From Egicoccus halophilus (GTDB lineage Bacteria; Actinomycetota; Nitriliruptoria; Nitriliruptorales; Nitriliruptoraceae): a DNA stretch of 64,000 nucleotides. Positions 33,277 to 41,950 of this stretch are shown here, piece after piece. Positions within the stretch are counted from its first letter, which is position 1; each line of letters begins with the position of its first letter. A model generated the notes under the pieces. That model saw only the letters and a program-made list of their open reading frames with translations, did no database searches and was not told the DNA's origin. The stretch is from assembly GCF_004300825.1 (NCBI RefSeq), contig NZ_CP036250.1, positions 930,001 through 994,000 on the forward strand. The letters are read 5' to 3'. The position numbers were made by a program, and so were the translations under genes.

Positions 33277-34125
33277 GTGCTCGAGGCCTCGATGGTGGTC
33301 ATCGGTGACGAGATCCTCGGTGGTCACGTCGTCGACGCGAACTCCGGTTGGCTCGCGGGCCGTCTCACCGCCCACGGGGTGCCGCTGACCCGGGTCCAGG
33401 TGGTCCCCGACGAACCCGACGCGATCGACGAGGCCCTGCAGCTCGAGCTGGCGCGGACCCGGCCGCGGCTGGTGGTGACCTCCGGGGGCATCGGCTCGAC
33501 CCCCGACGACATCACCTACGAGGCCGTCGCGGCGAGCCTCGGGCGGGGCCTGGTCGAGGACCCGGTCATCGCCGGACGGCTCGACGGTGCGCTCGACTGG
33601 ACGCGGGAGCAGGGGGTGGAGGTCACCGACGCCTTCGCGCACCACTTCCACCGCATGGCCCGCATCCCGGCCGGCAGCCGGCTGCTGCGTCGCCGTTCGG
33701 GCTGGGTCCCCGGCGTCGCCGTGGACGTCGACGGTGGCTGCGACGCCGAGGGCGGGGCCACCATCGCGATCCTGCCCGGTGTCCCGGGCGAGTTCCGCGC
33801 CATCGTCGACGAGGCGATCGAGCCGCAGCTACTGGCCGGACGCAACCCGCTGCCGACGATCGTGGAGATCGAGCACCCGTTCCCCGAGTCGACCCTCAAC
33901 GTGCTCTTCGCCGAGGTGCTCGCACGGTTCCCGCGGGTGCGGCTGGGCAGCTACCCGGGGGCGAGGATGCTGATCCGCCTCCAGGGCGATCAGACCGAGG
34001 TCGACGCCGCCGCCGCCTTCGTGCAGGCCGGCATCGACGAGTTGCACCGAACCCCGGGCGGCGCCCGGCTGGCCGCGTCGTGGGCGGCCCGCCGCGGGGT
34101 CGCCCGCGAAAAGGAATCCGAGTGA
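33277..34125 (+). CDS. CinA/MoaB-like molybdopterin-binding domain protein
   Basis: A 282-residue protein of the molybdopterin-binding (MoCF) family as in the N-terminal half of CinA. Signatures: MVVIGDEILGGHVVDANSGWLAGRLTAHGV and VVTSGGIGSTPDDITYEAVA, then LPGVPGEFRAIVDEAI. The C-terminal nicotinamide-nucleotide amidase domain of full CinA is missing. CinA N-terminal domains act as ADP-ribose/CoA pyrophosphatases in some bacteria, so a nucleotide role is possible. GTG at 33277 has GAGGGGA 6 nt before it. The stop overlaps mca (GTGA), so the pair is coupled. Confidence 0.82.
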   Translation: MLEASMVVIGDEILGGHVVDANSGWLAGRLTAHGVPLTRVQVVPDEPDAIDEALQLELARTRPRLVVTSGGIGSTPDDITYEAVAASLGRGLVEDPVIAGRLDGALDWTREQGVEVTDAFAHHFHRMARIPAGSRLLRRRSGWVPGVAVDVDGGCDAEGGATIAILPGVPGEFRAIVDEAIEPQLLAGRNPLPTIVEIEHPFPESTLNVLFAEVLARFPRVRLGSYPGARMLIRLQGDQTEVDAAAAFVQAGIDELHRTPGGARLAASWAARRGVAREKESE

Positions 34126-35051
34126 ACCGCCGTCTGCTGTTCGTCCACGCCCATCCCGACGACGAGTCGTCGAAGGGTGCCGCCACCGCCGCCCGGTACG
34201 CCGACGAGGGCGCCGAGGTGGTGCTCGTGACCCTGACCGGCGGGGAGGCCGGTGAGGTGCTCAACCCCAGTGCCACCGCCGTCGCCCCCGAGGACATGGG
34301 CGTGACCCGCGCCCGGGAGCTGGCCGCAGCCGTGGCCGCGATCGGTTTCACCCGCACCCACGGGCTCGGGTACCGGGACTCGGGCTACCACGAGAACCCC
34401 GAGGACGTGCCCGAGGGCTCGTTCGCCCGCACGCCGGTGGACGAGCCGGCCCGGCGCCTGGCCGCCCTGCTGCGCCACGAGCGCCCGCAGGTGGTGGTCA
34501 CCTATCCCGAGGACGGCGGCTACCCGCACCCCGACCACATCATGTGCCATGCGGTGACGATGCGGGCGCTGGAGCTCGCCGAGGACCCCGACGCCGAGCT
34601 CGACGTCGCCGAGCCGGGCGCCGACGCCGGCCCGTGGCGGGTGGCCAAGGTGTACGCCAGCGGCGTCTTCCCGCGCGGGCGGGTCCTGGCGCTGCACGAG
34701 GCGATGCTGGAGCGCACGGGTCAGAGCCCGTTCGCCGAGTGGCTCGAACACCGCCCCGAGCGGTTCGAGGGCCCCGATCCCGAGGCGCTGGTCGCGTGCG
34801 GGGACTGGTTCGAGCGTCGGGACGCGGCGCTGCTCGCCCACGTGACCCAGATCGACCCGGACGGGTTCTGGTTCGCGGTCCCGCGCGACGTCGAGCGCGA
34901 GGTGTTCCCCTACGAGGGGTTCCACGTGCTGCGCAGCGACGTGACGGTGCAGCCCCCCGAGGCCGACCTGTTCGCCGGGGTGGAGCCGGCGTCGGAGGGC
35001 GACCGCGGCGCGCCCGACCTCGGCCACGTCGCCCAGCACGCGTCGGGGTGA
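34122..35051 (+). CDS. mca: Mycothiol S-conjugate amidase
   Basis: A 309-residue zinc hydrolase of the LmbE/MshB fold. It cleaves mycothiol S-conjugates for export as mercapturic acids. The opening HAHPDDESSKGAATAARYADEG carries zinc ligands H11 and D14; the third is in YPHPDH. The GGEAGEVLNP, GYRDSGYH and C-terminal HVTQIDPDG segments, with PPEADLFAG near the end, match Mca rather than the deacetylase MshB. This shows that the organism makes mycothiol. GTG overlaps the upstream stop with AAGGA upstream; the following MFS gene also overlaps. Confidence 0.92.
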   Translation: MNRRLLFVHAHPDDESSKGAATAARYADEGAEVVLVTLTGGEAGEVLNPSATAVAPEDMGVTRARELAAAVAAIGFTRTHGLGYRDSGYHENPEDVPEGSFARTPVDEPARRLAALLRHERPQVVVTYPEDGGYPHPDHIMCHAVTMRALELAEDPDAELDVAEPGADAGPWRVAKVYASGVFPRGRVLALHEAMLERTGQSPFAEWLEHRPERFEGPDPEALVACGDWFERRDAALLAHVTQIDPDGFWFAVPRDVEREVFPYEGFHVLRSDVTVQPPEADLFAGVEPASEGDRGAPDLGHVAQHASG

Positions 35052-36277
35052 GCGGCGGGCAGCACGGCGCGCTGCGCGTCCTGCGGCAGCGCGACTTCGG
35101 GACCTACTTCCTCGGCAACTCGCTGTCCAACATCGGCACCTGGTTCCAGAACATCGCCGCCGGGCTGCTCGTCCACGAGTTGACCGGATCGACGCTGCTG
35201 GTCGGCGCGGTCAACTTCGCCCAGTTCTTCGGGGCGTTCGCGCTGGCCCCGCTCGCGGGCGCGGCGGCCGACCGGTTCGACCGCCGCCGGCTGCTGATCG
35301 TCACGCAGGTCGCCGCAGCGTCCGTCGGTGCCGTGCTCGCGCTGCTCACCCTGACCGGTCGGGTCACCGCGGCGGTGGTGGTCGGCGCGGCCGGCGTGCT
35401 CGGGCTCGCGCTGGCGTTCATGGTCCCGGCCCTGCTGGCGCTGGTACCGCTGCTGGTCGAGCCCGACGACCTCGACGCGGCCCTGTCGCTGAACTCGGTC
35501 ACCTTCAACCTCGCCCGCGCCGTCGGCCCGGTGCTCGGCGCACTCGTGGTCGAGCGGGCCGGCTACGGGGTCGCGTTCGCGCTCAACGCCGCCTCGTTCC
35601 TGGCCTTCGTCGCGGCCCTGATGGTCGTGCGGCCCCGCCCGCAACGACGCACCGTCGGTGTGCGACCGAGCCTGTTCGCGACCGTGCGGACCGTGCGGGA
35701 CCAACGGACCTGGGCAGCGCTGCTGGTGGCGGTCATGGCGCTGTCCACCACCACCGATCCGATCAACACCCTCACGCCGGAGCTGGCCCGCGAGGTGTTC
35801 GGTGGCTCGGACCTCGACGCCGGTCTGCTGGTGGCCGCCTTCGGCACCGGAGCCACGCTGACGGCGTTCACCCTGCTCGGTTGGCTGCGTCGGCGTCGGC
35901 ACGCCCTGGTCGGGGCGATGGTCGTCCAGGGCGTCGGCATGGCGCTGCTGGCCGTGGCGCCGACCCTGCCGCTGGCGATGGCGGCTCTGGCCGTCTCGGG
36001 CGGCGGTTTCCTGGCCGGCGTGACCCGCTCGACGGTCCGCCTGCAGTCGGAGGTGCCGGCCGAGGAGCTCGGGCGGGTCATGGCGTTGTGGAGCCTCGCG
36101 TTCGTGGGCACCCGCCCGTTCGCGGCGCTGCTCGACGGAGCGGTCGCCGAGGTGTTCGGGGCCCGTGCGGCCGCGCTGGTGATGGCGTTGCCGGTGTTGA
36201 TCGGCGCGCTGTGGGTGCACCGGGTGCTGCGCGAGGACGCTCAGACAACCGGTGGTGGCAGGGCCGAGGCGAGGTAG
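35048..36277 (+). CDS. MFS transporter
   Basis: A 409-residue major facilitator with twelve predicted helices. The N-terminal RDFGTYFLGNSLSNIGTWFQNIAAGLLV is typical of the MFS_3/enterobactin-exporter-like group, and ADRFDRRRLLI is the loop 2-3 motif. The GTG overlaps the mca stop (GTGA), which suggests export of mycothiol-derived mercapturates or other xenobiotics; this is inference from coupling. The 3' end overlaps the opposing metallohydrolase gene by 37 bp. Confidence 0.85.
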   Translation: MSGGQHGALRVLRQRDFGTYFLGNSLSNIGTWFQNIAAGLLVHELTGSTLLVGAVNFAQFFGAFALAPLAGAAADRFDRRRLLIVTQVAAASVGAVLALLTLTGRVTAAVVVGAAGVLGLALAFMVPALLALVPLLVEPDDLDAALSLNSVTFNLARAVGPVLGALVVERAGYGVAFALNAASFLAFVAALMVVRPRPQRRTVGVRPSLFATVRTVRDQRTWAALLVAVMALSTTTDPINTLTPELAREVFGGSDLDAGLLVAAFGTGATLTAFTLLGWLRRRRHALVGAMVVQGVGMALLAVAPTLPLAMAALAVSGGGFLAGVTRSTVRLQSEVPAEELGRVMALWSLAFVGTRPFAALLDGAVAEVFGARAAALVMALPVLIGALWVHRVLREDAQTTGGGRAEAR

Positions 36278-37290
36278 AACAGGCAGTCCTTGCGGGTCGC
36301 CTCCACCGTGCGCGTCATCATCACCGGCGTGCTCGGGCGCGTCACGACCAGGCGCCCCTCGACGACCGCGAAGTGTTCGTCGGTGACGTCACGGCCGTCG
36401 GCGGCCCTCGCGCACACCGGCAGCGGGGCGCCGTCGCGGGTGCGGCCGAGCACGTGCCCGGCGTCCACGGCGACGAAGTTGTGCACGTCGGCATCGGCCT
36501 CGAGCACCAGGTCGGTGTCGGGGGCGAGGTCCCCGCCGAAGCGGAAGCGCACGTCGGGACGCACGGTGACCTTGCGCAGCTCGCCGAGCAGGTCGAGGTC
36601 GCGGACCACCCGGTCGGTGGGCAGCGGGCCCTCCCCGAGGTAGCGGCGCAGGGCGTCGACGGCGAAGGCGAGCGACTCCGGGCGGCCCGGCAGCCCGCAC
36701 TCGACCGCGATGGTCGCGCAGTCGTCGTGCAGGGCCTCCATCAGCGTGGCGGCCTGCAGGTCCCAGCGCAGCAGCGTGGTCGTGAACAGCGTGGCCAGGT
36801 TCAGGGTCTCGGGCGTCAGCCGGGTCACGATCGCGTAGAACGGGTTGTCGCCGGTGTTGTTGTGCACGTCGACGACGGACTCCAGCCCGGCGGCCCGCAG
36901 CTCGGCGAGGATGCCCGCCGCCGCCCGGCGCTGCGGCGTGGTCGCCGGCAGCCCCCACACCCGGTTGAAGTCCTCCTGGTCGTCGAGGAACCGGTGCGCG
37001 AACCCCGGACCGTGCAGCGCGGCCTCGACGTTGCCGAACACGACGTAGAGGTCGAAGGGCAGCGGCGCGGCGGCGACACGCCGCCGGTGGCGCAGCACCC
37101 GCAGCATCGCCTGCGGCCCGGTCGACTCGTCGCCGTGCAGCAGGGTCACCACCGCGCGCGGCGGCTGGGCGCCCGTGCCCGGGACGCGGACCAGGGTCGG
37201 CCGCGCGAGTTCGCGCAGCAGCGCACGGTCCCCGAGCGCGAGGAGCTCGTCGGGGACGTCGTCGGACAGGAAACGGAAGGCAGGGTCCAC
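36241..37290 (-). CDS. Succinylglutamate desuccinylase/aspartoacylase-family hydrolase
   Basis: A 349-residue zinc hydrolase of the M14-like AstE/AspA family. The HxxE zinc motif is H52-GD-E55 in LLHGDESTGP; other motifs are FNRVWG, VDVHNNTGDNPFY (zinc His) and AVECGLPGRPE with the catalytic Glu. It would split an N-acyl amino acid; the actual substrate is unknown. The GTG at 37290 has no Shine-Dalgarno but a TAGGCT -10 ends 8 nt before it, so the mRNA is likely leaderless. Convergent overlap with the MFS gene. Confidence 0.83.
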   Translation of the reverse strand: MDPAFRFLSDDVPDELLALGDRALLRELARPTLVRVPGTGAQPPRAVVTLLHGDESTGPQAMLRVLRHRRRVAAAPLPFDLYVVFGNVEAALHGPGFAHRFLDDQEDFNRVWGLPATTPQRRAAAGILAELRAAGLESVVDVHNNTGDNPFYAIVTRLTPETLNLATLFTTTLLRWDLQAATLMEALHDDCATIAVECGLPGRPESLAFAVDALRRYLGEGPLPTDRVVRDLDLLGELRKVTVRPDVRFRFGGDLAPDTDLVLEADADVHNFVAVDAGHVLGRTRDGAPLPVCARAADGRDVTDEHFAVVEGRLVVTRPSTPVMMTRTVEATRKDCLFYLASALPPPVV

Positions 37291-37298
37291 GGCGCGGC

Positions 37299-37304
37299 AG
37301 CCTA
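37299..37304 (-). promoter_or_regulatory. -10 element for near-leaderless hydrolase mRNA (TAGGCT)
   Basis: Reverse-strand TAGGCT, 8 nt before the GTG at 37290. Confidence 0.45.
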
Positions 37305-37422
37305 GGGAGCCACGGCCGGACCCGGCCGCCGGCGTGCGGTGCACCGCCCGAACGGGCTCGCGCTGCGGCGGACGGACGGCGACGGTGGCCAACCCCCGAC
37401 GCCGCCGGAACGAACCACCTCC

Positions 37423-39036
37423 ATGGACACCGACACCAGCCCGACGACCTCCTCGCCCGACACCGCGCTCGCGCCGGCCGCGCCGCGCCCGTACGGCGCA
37501 CTCAGCGGCGTGCTCGCCGCCGCGTCCGCCGTGGCGGTGGGGGAGGTGACCGCCGCGCTGGTGCCCGCCTGGCCCGGCCCGGTGGTGGCGATCGCCGACC
37601 GGGTGATCGAAGGCGCCCCCGCGGCGTTGACGGCGTGGGCCATCGACACGTTCGGGACCGCCGACAAGCCGCTGCTCGTGGCCGGGGTGCTGGTCGTCCT
37701 GGCGCTCGCGGCGGCCGCCCTCGGGGTGCTCGCGCGTCGTCGGCCGGGGCTGGCGCTGGTCGGGGTGGTGGCGCTCGGCGCGGTCGCGGCGCTGGCCGGG
37801 CTCGCGGACCCGGGCTTCGGTCCCGCGGCCGCCGTGCCCGGACTGGCGGCCATCGTTCCCGGCGTCGCGGTCCTGCTGGTGCTGACGGCGGCGCAGGCCC
37901 GGCTCGGCGTCGCCGGCGCCGGTCCCGGCGTCGGTCGCGAGCATGGTCCCGCGGGCGGCAGCGCGGACCCGGGGCGCCGGCGCTTCCTCGTGCTCGCCGC
38001 CGCGGTGGCCGCCGGGGCGGCGGCCACCGGCACGGCCGCCCGCGTCCTGCTCGCCCGCTTCGACGTGGAGGCGGCCCGGGCGGCGCTGACCCTGCCCGCC
38101 CCGAGCGCGCGCCGGGACCTGCCGGCGCCACCGGACGCGGCACTCGACGTCGCGGGGGCCACGCCGCTGTTCACCCCCAACGACGCGTTCTACCGCATCG
38201 ACACGGCCCTGCAGGTGCCCCGCATCGACCCGGCGACCCACCGCCTGCAGGTCACCGGCATGGTGGAGCGGCCGCTGTCGCTGCGCGTCGACGACCTGCT
38301 GCGGCGGGACCTGGTCGAGGTGCCGATCACCATGGCCTGCGTCAGCAACGAGGTCGGCGGGGACCTGATCGGCAACGCCGCCTGGCTCGGCCTGCCGCTG
38401 CGCGAGCTGCTCGACGAGGCCGGCGTGTCGCCCGACGCCGACCAGGTCGTGGGCCGCTCGACCGACGGGTACACGGGCGGCTTCCCGGTGGCCGCCGCCT
38501 ACGACCGCGACACGCTGGTGGTCGTCGGGATGAACGGTGAGCCGCTGCCGGCCGAGCACGGCTTCCCGCTGCGGTTGGTCACCCCGGGCCTGTACGGCTA
38601 CGTGGGATCGACGAAGTGGCTGGCCGAGATCGAACTGACCCGCTTCGACCGCTTCGACCACTACTGGGTGCCACGCGGCTACGCGGTCGAGGCGCCGGTG
38701 CGGACCCAGTCGCGCATCGACGTGCCGGCCGGCCGCAGCGAGCTGACCGCCGGGCGGACGCCCATCGCCGGGGTCGCCTGGGCCCCGACGCGCGGCATCG
38801 CGCAGGTCGAGGTGCAGGTCGACGACGGTGACTGGCAGCCGGCCGAGCTGGCGGCCGCCGTCGGGGACGACACCTGGCGGCAGTGGGTCCTGCGCTGGGA
38901 CGCGACCCCGGGCAGCCACCGGATCCGGGTCCGCGCCACCGACGGACGCGGTGAGACCCAGCCCGAGGGTCGGCGCGGCGTCCGCCCCGACGGCGCCACC
39001 GGCTGGCACACCGTCACGGTCGAGGTCGCGGCCTGA
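37423..39036 (+). CDS. Membrane-anchored sulfite-oxidase-like molybdopterin oxidoreductase
   Basis: A 537-residue protein. Four N-terminal hydrophobic helices (about 26-170) are followed by GRRRFLVLAAAVAAGAAA, a fifth helix with a Tat-like arginine start. The catalytic domain (about 245-440) is of the sulfite oxidase family; the Mo-ligating Cys is in ITMACVSNEVGG, and GYTGGFPVAAAYD and GFPLRLVTPGLYGY are conserved. A C-terminal dimerisation domain (about 455-537) is also present. The active site would lie outside the membrane. Substrate unknown: sulfite or another small oxo-compound. Cytochrome or partner gene is not adjacent. Confidence 0.87.
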   Translation: MDTDTSPTTSSPDTALAPAAPRPYGALSGVLAAASAVAVGEVTAALVPAWPGPVVAIADRVIEGAPAALTAWAIDTFGTADKPLLVAGVLVVLALAAAALGVLARRRPGLALVGVVALGAVAALAGLADPGFGPAAAVPGLAAIVPGVAVLLVLTAAQARLGVAGAGPGVGREHGPAGGSADPGRRRFLVLAAAVAAGAAATGTAARVLLARFDVEAARAALTLPAPSARRDLPAPPDAALDVAGATPLFTPNDAFYRIDTALQVPRIDPATHRLQVTGMVERPLSLRVDDLLRRDLVEVPITMACVSNEVGGDLIGNAAWLGLPLRELLDEAGVSPDADQVVGRSTDGYTGGFPVAAAYDRDTLVVVGMNGEPLPAEHGFPLRLVTPGLYGYVGSTKWLAEIELTRFDRFDHYWVPRGYAVEAPVRTQSRIDVPAGRSELTAGRTPIAGVAWAPTRGIAQVEVQVDDGDWQPAELAAAVGDDTWRQWVLRWDATPGSHRIRVRATDGRGETQPEGRRGVRPDGATGWHTVTVEVAA

Positions 39037-39196
39037 CGTCGGCGATGGTGGCCGACCCGCCGGGTCGGGACCCGCCTCGACGGCGGTGGGACGGCGACGC
39101 TGTGGTTGCGAGGTGAACGACTCGTGTGGCCGGCCCGCGTCCGGCCGCACACGCGTTCCCGCCCGACCGCTTCCGCTCCTCCCCGAGGTGTTCCTC

Positions 39197-39640
39197 ATGG
39201 CACTGCTGCCGTTCAAGGCCTGGCACGTCGCGCCGCGCATCGCCGCCGGCGCGCTGATCCTGAACTCCGGCCTCGACAAGCGCGATCCCGACCCGGAGAC
39301 GGCCGCGGCCCTGCACGGCATGGCGGCGACCGCCTACCCGCCGGTCCGGTCGGTCGACCCGCAGTCGTTCGTCGGGTCGCTGTCGAAGGGCGAGGTGGCA
39401 CTCGGTGCGGCCCTGCTGACGCCGCTGGTGCCGACCGGTGTGGCCGCCGCCGCGCTGACCGCCTTCAGCGCCGGTCTGCTCGGCCTGTACGCCCGGGTGC
39501 CCGGCATGCGCGAGGAGGGCAGCGTGAAGCCGACCCAGCAGGGTCTGACGGTCGCCAAGGACGTGTGGTTGCTCGGCATCGGTGCCGGGCTGCTCACCGA
39601 CGTCCTGCTGCGTCGCCGCGCCGAGCGCGCCGACGACTGA
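39197..39640 (+). CDS. DoxX-like small membrane protein
   Basis: A 147-residue protein with about three to four hydrophobic segments. The start (FKAWHVAPRIAAGALILNSGLDKRD) and the GEVALGAALLTPLVP helix resemble DoxX-like proteins, though this is a weak match. The ATG at 39197 has GAGGTG upstream. It follows the molybdo-oxidoreductase gene by 160 bp on the same strand and may serve the same redox process, but this is only proximity. A hairpin terminator follows. Confidence 0.6.
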   Translation: MALLPFKAWHVAPRIAAGALILNSGLDKRDPDPETAAALHGMAATAYPPVRSVDPQSFVGSLSKGEVALGAALLTPLVPTGVAAAALTAFSAGLLGLYARVPGMREEGSVKPTQQGLTVAKDVWLLGIGAGLLTDVLLRRRAERADD

Positions 39641-39683
39641 GCCGCGGAGCGACCTCGACGTGTGGGTGTCCGCCGCGGTACCT

Positions 39684-39711
39684 GGGCGGCGCCGACCCCG
39701 CGGCGTCGCCC
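39684..39711. terminator. Bidirectional hairpin terminator
   Basis: An 11-bp stem starting GGGCGGCGCCG with one G-T wobble and a 6-nt loop, in the 74-bp gap between two convergent genes. Confidence 0.6.
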
Positions 39712-39714
39712 GGA

Positions 39715-41184
39715 TCAGTCCCAGGTGTGCACGGGCTCGTTGCTGCGCATGCCGGCCATGTAGCGGCGCACCATCTCGATGATGGCGTCGGGCCGCGTGC
39801 ATCCCTCGTCGAGCAGGCGGCGCACGGTGCGCACCTGCCAGCCGGCGCCGGTGATGCGCTTGAGGCACCGCTGCTCGATGATGCCCAGGTAGTGGTCACG
39901 ATCGCGACGGTCGACGTGCCATGCGTCGAGGCCCCGGTGGGCCAGCGGCAACAACGTGCGCAGCACCAGTTCGCTGGCCGGCACGGCCCCCACCCCGGGC
40001 CAGAACAGCTCCGACTCGATGCCGTGCTTGGCGGCGGCGAAGAAGTTGTCGCACGCGGCCGCGAACGACAGCTGCCGGTCGATGGGCTGCTCGAGGTCGG
40101 CCAGGGCCCGTACGAGACCGAAGTAGAACGCGGCGTTGGCGACGGTGTCCACGACCGACGGCCCGGCGGGCAGCACCCGGTTCTCGACCCGTAGGTGCGG
40201 CTTGCCGCGGGCGACGGCGTAGACCGGCCGGTTCCAGCGGTAGACGGTGCCGTTGTGCAGCACCAGCTCCGGCAGGTGCGGCACACCGCCGGCCTCGAGC
40301 ACCGCTTCGGGCTCCTCGTCGTCGAGCAGCGGCAGCAGCGACGGGAAGTACTTCACGTTCTCGTCGAACAGGTCCAGCAGGCTGCCGATCCACTTCTCCC
40401 CGAACCACACCCGTGGCCGCACCCCCTGGGCGGCGAGCTCCTCGGTGCGGGTGTCGATGGACTGCTCGAACAGCGCGATACGGGTCTCGCGCCACAGCTC
40501 CTTGCCGAGCAGGAACGGCGAGTTCGCGCCCACGGCGATCTGGGCGGCGGCAGCCGCCTGCGCCGCGTTCCACACCGTCGGGAAGCCCTCCGGGCTGACC
40601 TGCAGGTGCAGCTGCACCGAGGTGGCGGCCGCCTCCATGGTGATGGAGCTGACCTGCGTCGTCAGGCGTTCCGGCCCCTCGATCTCGACCTGGAGGTCCT
40701 CGCCCCGGGCCTCCAGGACCTGCTGGTTGAGCAGGTGGTAGCGCGGGCTCGCCGAGAGGTTCTGCAGCGTCACGTCGAGGTCGCGCAGCGTCGGCATGAT
40801 GCCGATCATCACGACGTGGGCGTCGAGCTCCTGCGCGCGGCGGTGGGCGTGCAGGAACGAGGTCTCGAGCTCCTCCTCGATCTCGCGGAACACGGTGCTC
40901 ACGAGCTTGTGCGGGGCGAGGTTGAACTCGATGTTGAACTGCGCCAGCTCGGTCTGGAAGTCCGCGGACTCGAGCCGGTCGAGCAGTTCGGCGTTGATCA
41001 TCATCGGCGCGCCGTCGGTGTCGACGACGTAGAACTCCACCTCGACGCCGACCAGCTTGCGCTCGGTCTCGAACGCGCCCGCGTCGAGCATCCGGCGCAG
41101 CACGTCGACGCTGCGCTTGACCTTCTCGCGGTACTGCTGCCGGTCCTCCCGGGTGAAGCGCACTTCGTCGATCTCGCGACCCAT
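39715..41184 (-). CDS. Glutamate-cysteine ligase family protein
   Basis: A 489-residue ATP-grasp-like carboxylate-amine ligase of the GCS2/YbdK-type family. Signatures are VGVEVEFYVVD at the start of the domain, QFNIEFNLAPHKL, the HLQVSPEGF strand and GKPHLRVENRVLPAGPSV. Since the organism makes mycothiol rather than glutathione, a role in gamma-glutamylcysteine synthesis is uncertain; related actinobacterial enzymes act on unknown amines. The ATG at 41184 is the first start after a TAGGCT -10. Confidence 0.82.
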   Translation of the reverse strand: MGREIDEVRFTREDRQQYREKVKRSVDVLRRMLDAGAFETERKLVGVEVEFYVVDTDGAPMMINAELLDRLESADFQTELAQFNIEFNLAPHKLVSTVFREIEEELETSFLHAHRRAQELDAHVVMIGIMPTLRDLDVTLQNLSASPRYHLLNQQVLEARGEDLQVEIEGPERLTTQVSSITMEAAATSVQLHLQVSPEGFPTVWNAAQAAAAAQIAVGANSPFLLGKELWRETRIALFEQSIDTRTEELAAQGVRPRVWFGEKWIGSLLDLFDENVKYFPSLLPLLDDEEPEAVLEAGGVPHLPELVLHNGTVYRWNRPVYAVARGKPHLRVENRVLPAGPSVVDTVANAAFYFGLVRALADLEQPIDRQLSFAAACDNFFAAAKHGIESELFWPGVGAVPASELVLRTLLPLAHRGLDAWHVDRRDRDHYLGIIEQRCLKRITGAGWQVRTVRRLLDEGCTRPDAIIEMVRRYMAGMRSNEPVHTWD

Positions 41185-41213
41185 GCCACCGCCTGTCGTC
41201 GCGGGCGTGGCGA

Positions 41214-41219
41214 AGCCTA
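41214..41219 (-). promoter_or_regulatory. Probable -10 element of ligase gene (TAGGCT)
   Basis: Reverse-strand TAGGCT, 29 nt before the ATG at 41184. Confidence 0.45.
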
Positions 41220-41245
41220 GAGGGGGCACCCCGGCGACGGACGGG

Positions 41246-41251
41246 TAGCGT
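41246..41251 (+). promoter_or_regulatory. Probable -10 element of GNAT gene (TAGCGT)
   Basis: TAGCGT, 108 nt before the GTG at 41360; back-to-back with the ligase promoter. Confidence 0.4.
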
Positions 41252-41359
41252 GCCCCTCCCTTCGGTGGCGACCGTCCGCCGTGGACACCTCCCGTCCCGG
41301 CACCCGCCCCGCCACCCGTCCCGCCCCGCCACCCGTCCCGTCCGAAGGAGCCGGCCGAC

Positions 41360-41869
41360 GTGCACCTGCGCCCCGCCGCCGACGGCGACCTCGAGGCGAT
41401 GCTGGCACGCAACGCCGCCGAGGTCCCCGACGTCGGCCCGCTGACGCGCCCGGGCCTGGTGGCGCTGCTCGCGCAGTGCGAGCTCGCCCTCGTGGCGGTC
41501 GACGACGACGGGCTGCTCGGCCTGGTGCTGGCCCTCGCGCCGGGCAGCGACTACGCCAGCCCGAACTACCGCTTCTTCGAGGACCGCGGCAGCGACCACC
41601 TCTACGTCGACCGGGTCGCGGTCGCCCCACGTGCCCGGCGTCGGGGCGTGGCCTCGCGGTTGTACGACGCGGTCGAGGAGCGGGCGCGTGCGACCGGTCG
41701 CGCCGAGGTCACCTGCGAGGTCAACGTCGAGCCGCCCAACGAGGTCTCGCTGGCGTTCCACCGTGCCCGCGGGTTCGTCGAGGTCGGCCGGCAGTGGCAC
41801 GGTGACCACCGGGTCGCCCTGCTGGCCCGCGAGCTCCCCGGCGCGGACGCGGGCTCCTCCAGCGCTTGA
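41360..41869 (+). CDS. GNAT-family N-acetyltransferase
   Basis: A 169-residue acetyltransferase. The acetyl-CoA motif is VDRVAVAPRARRRGVASRLYDAVEERA, followed by VNVEPPNEVSLAFHRARGFVEVGRQ as motif B. The start MHLRPAADGDL is the usual opening strand. The acceptor is unknown. GTG at 41360 has a weak AAGGAG about 14 nt upstream. The diguanylate cyclase gene follows after 81 bp, which lacks a clear promoter, so the two may be co-transcribed. Confidence 0.85.
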   Translation: MHLRPAADGDLEAMLARNAAEVPDVGPLTRPGLVALLAQCELALVAVDDDGLLGLVLALAPGSDYASPNYRFFEDRGSDHLYVDRVAVAPRARRRGVASRLYDAVEERARATGRAEVTCEVNVEPPNEVSLAFHRARGFVEVGRQWHGDHRVALLARELPGADAGSSSA

Positions 41870-41950
41870 GCCCGGCGGCCGGACGGCCGATCGGAAGGGG
41901 GCCAGCGCCGTCTGCGCCGCCACCGTCCGCCCAGCCTGCCGAGAACCCGC

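Noticed and set aside
28684-33651. A reverse-strand frame open for almost 5 kb over trmH, fxsA, ccr and following genes
   Set aside because: Only its last 240 codons (trmH-like) show family motifs. The rest is antisense to clear genes and has the Arg/Gly/Pro/His-rich composition expected of antisense frames in GC-rich DNA.
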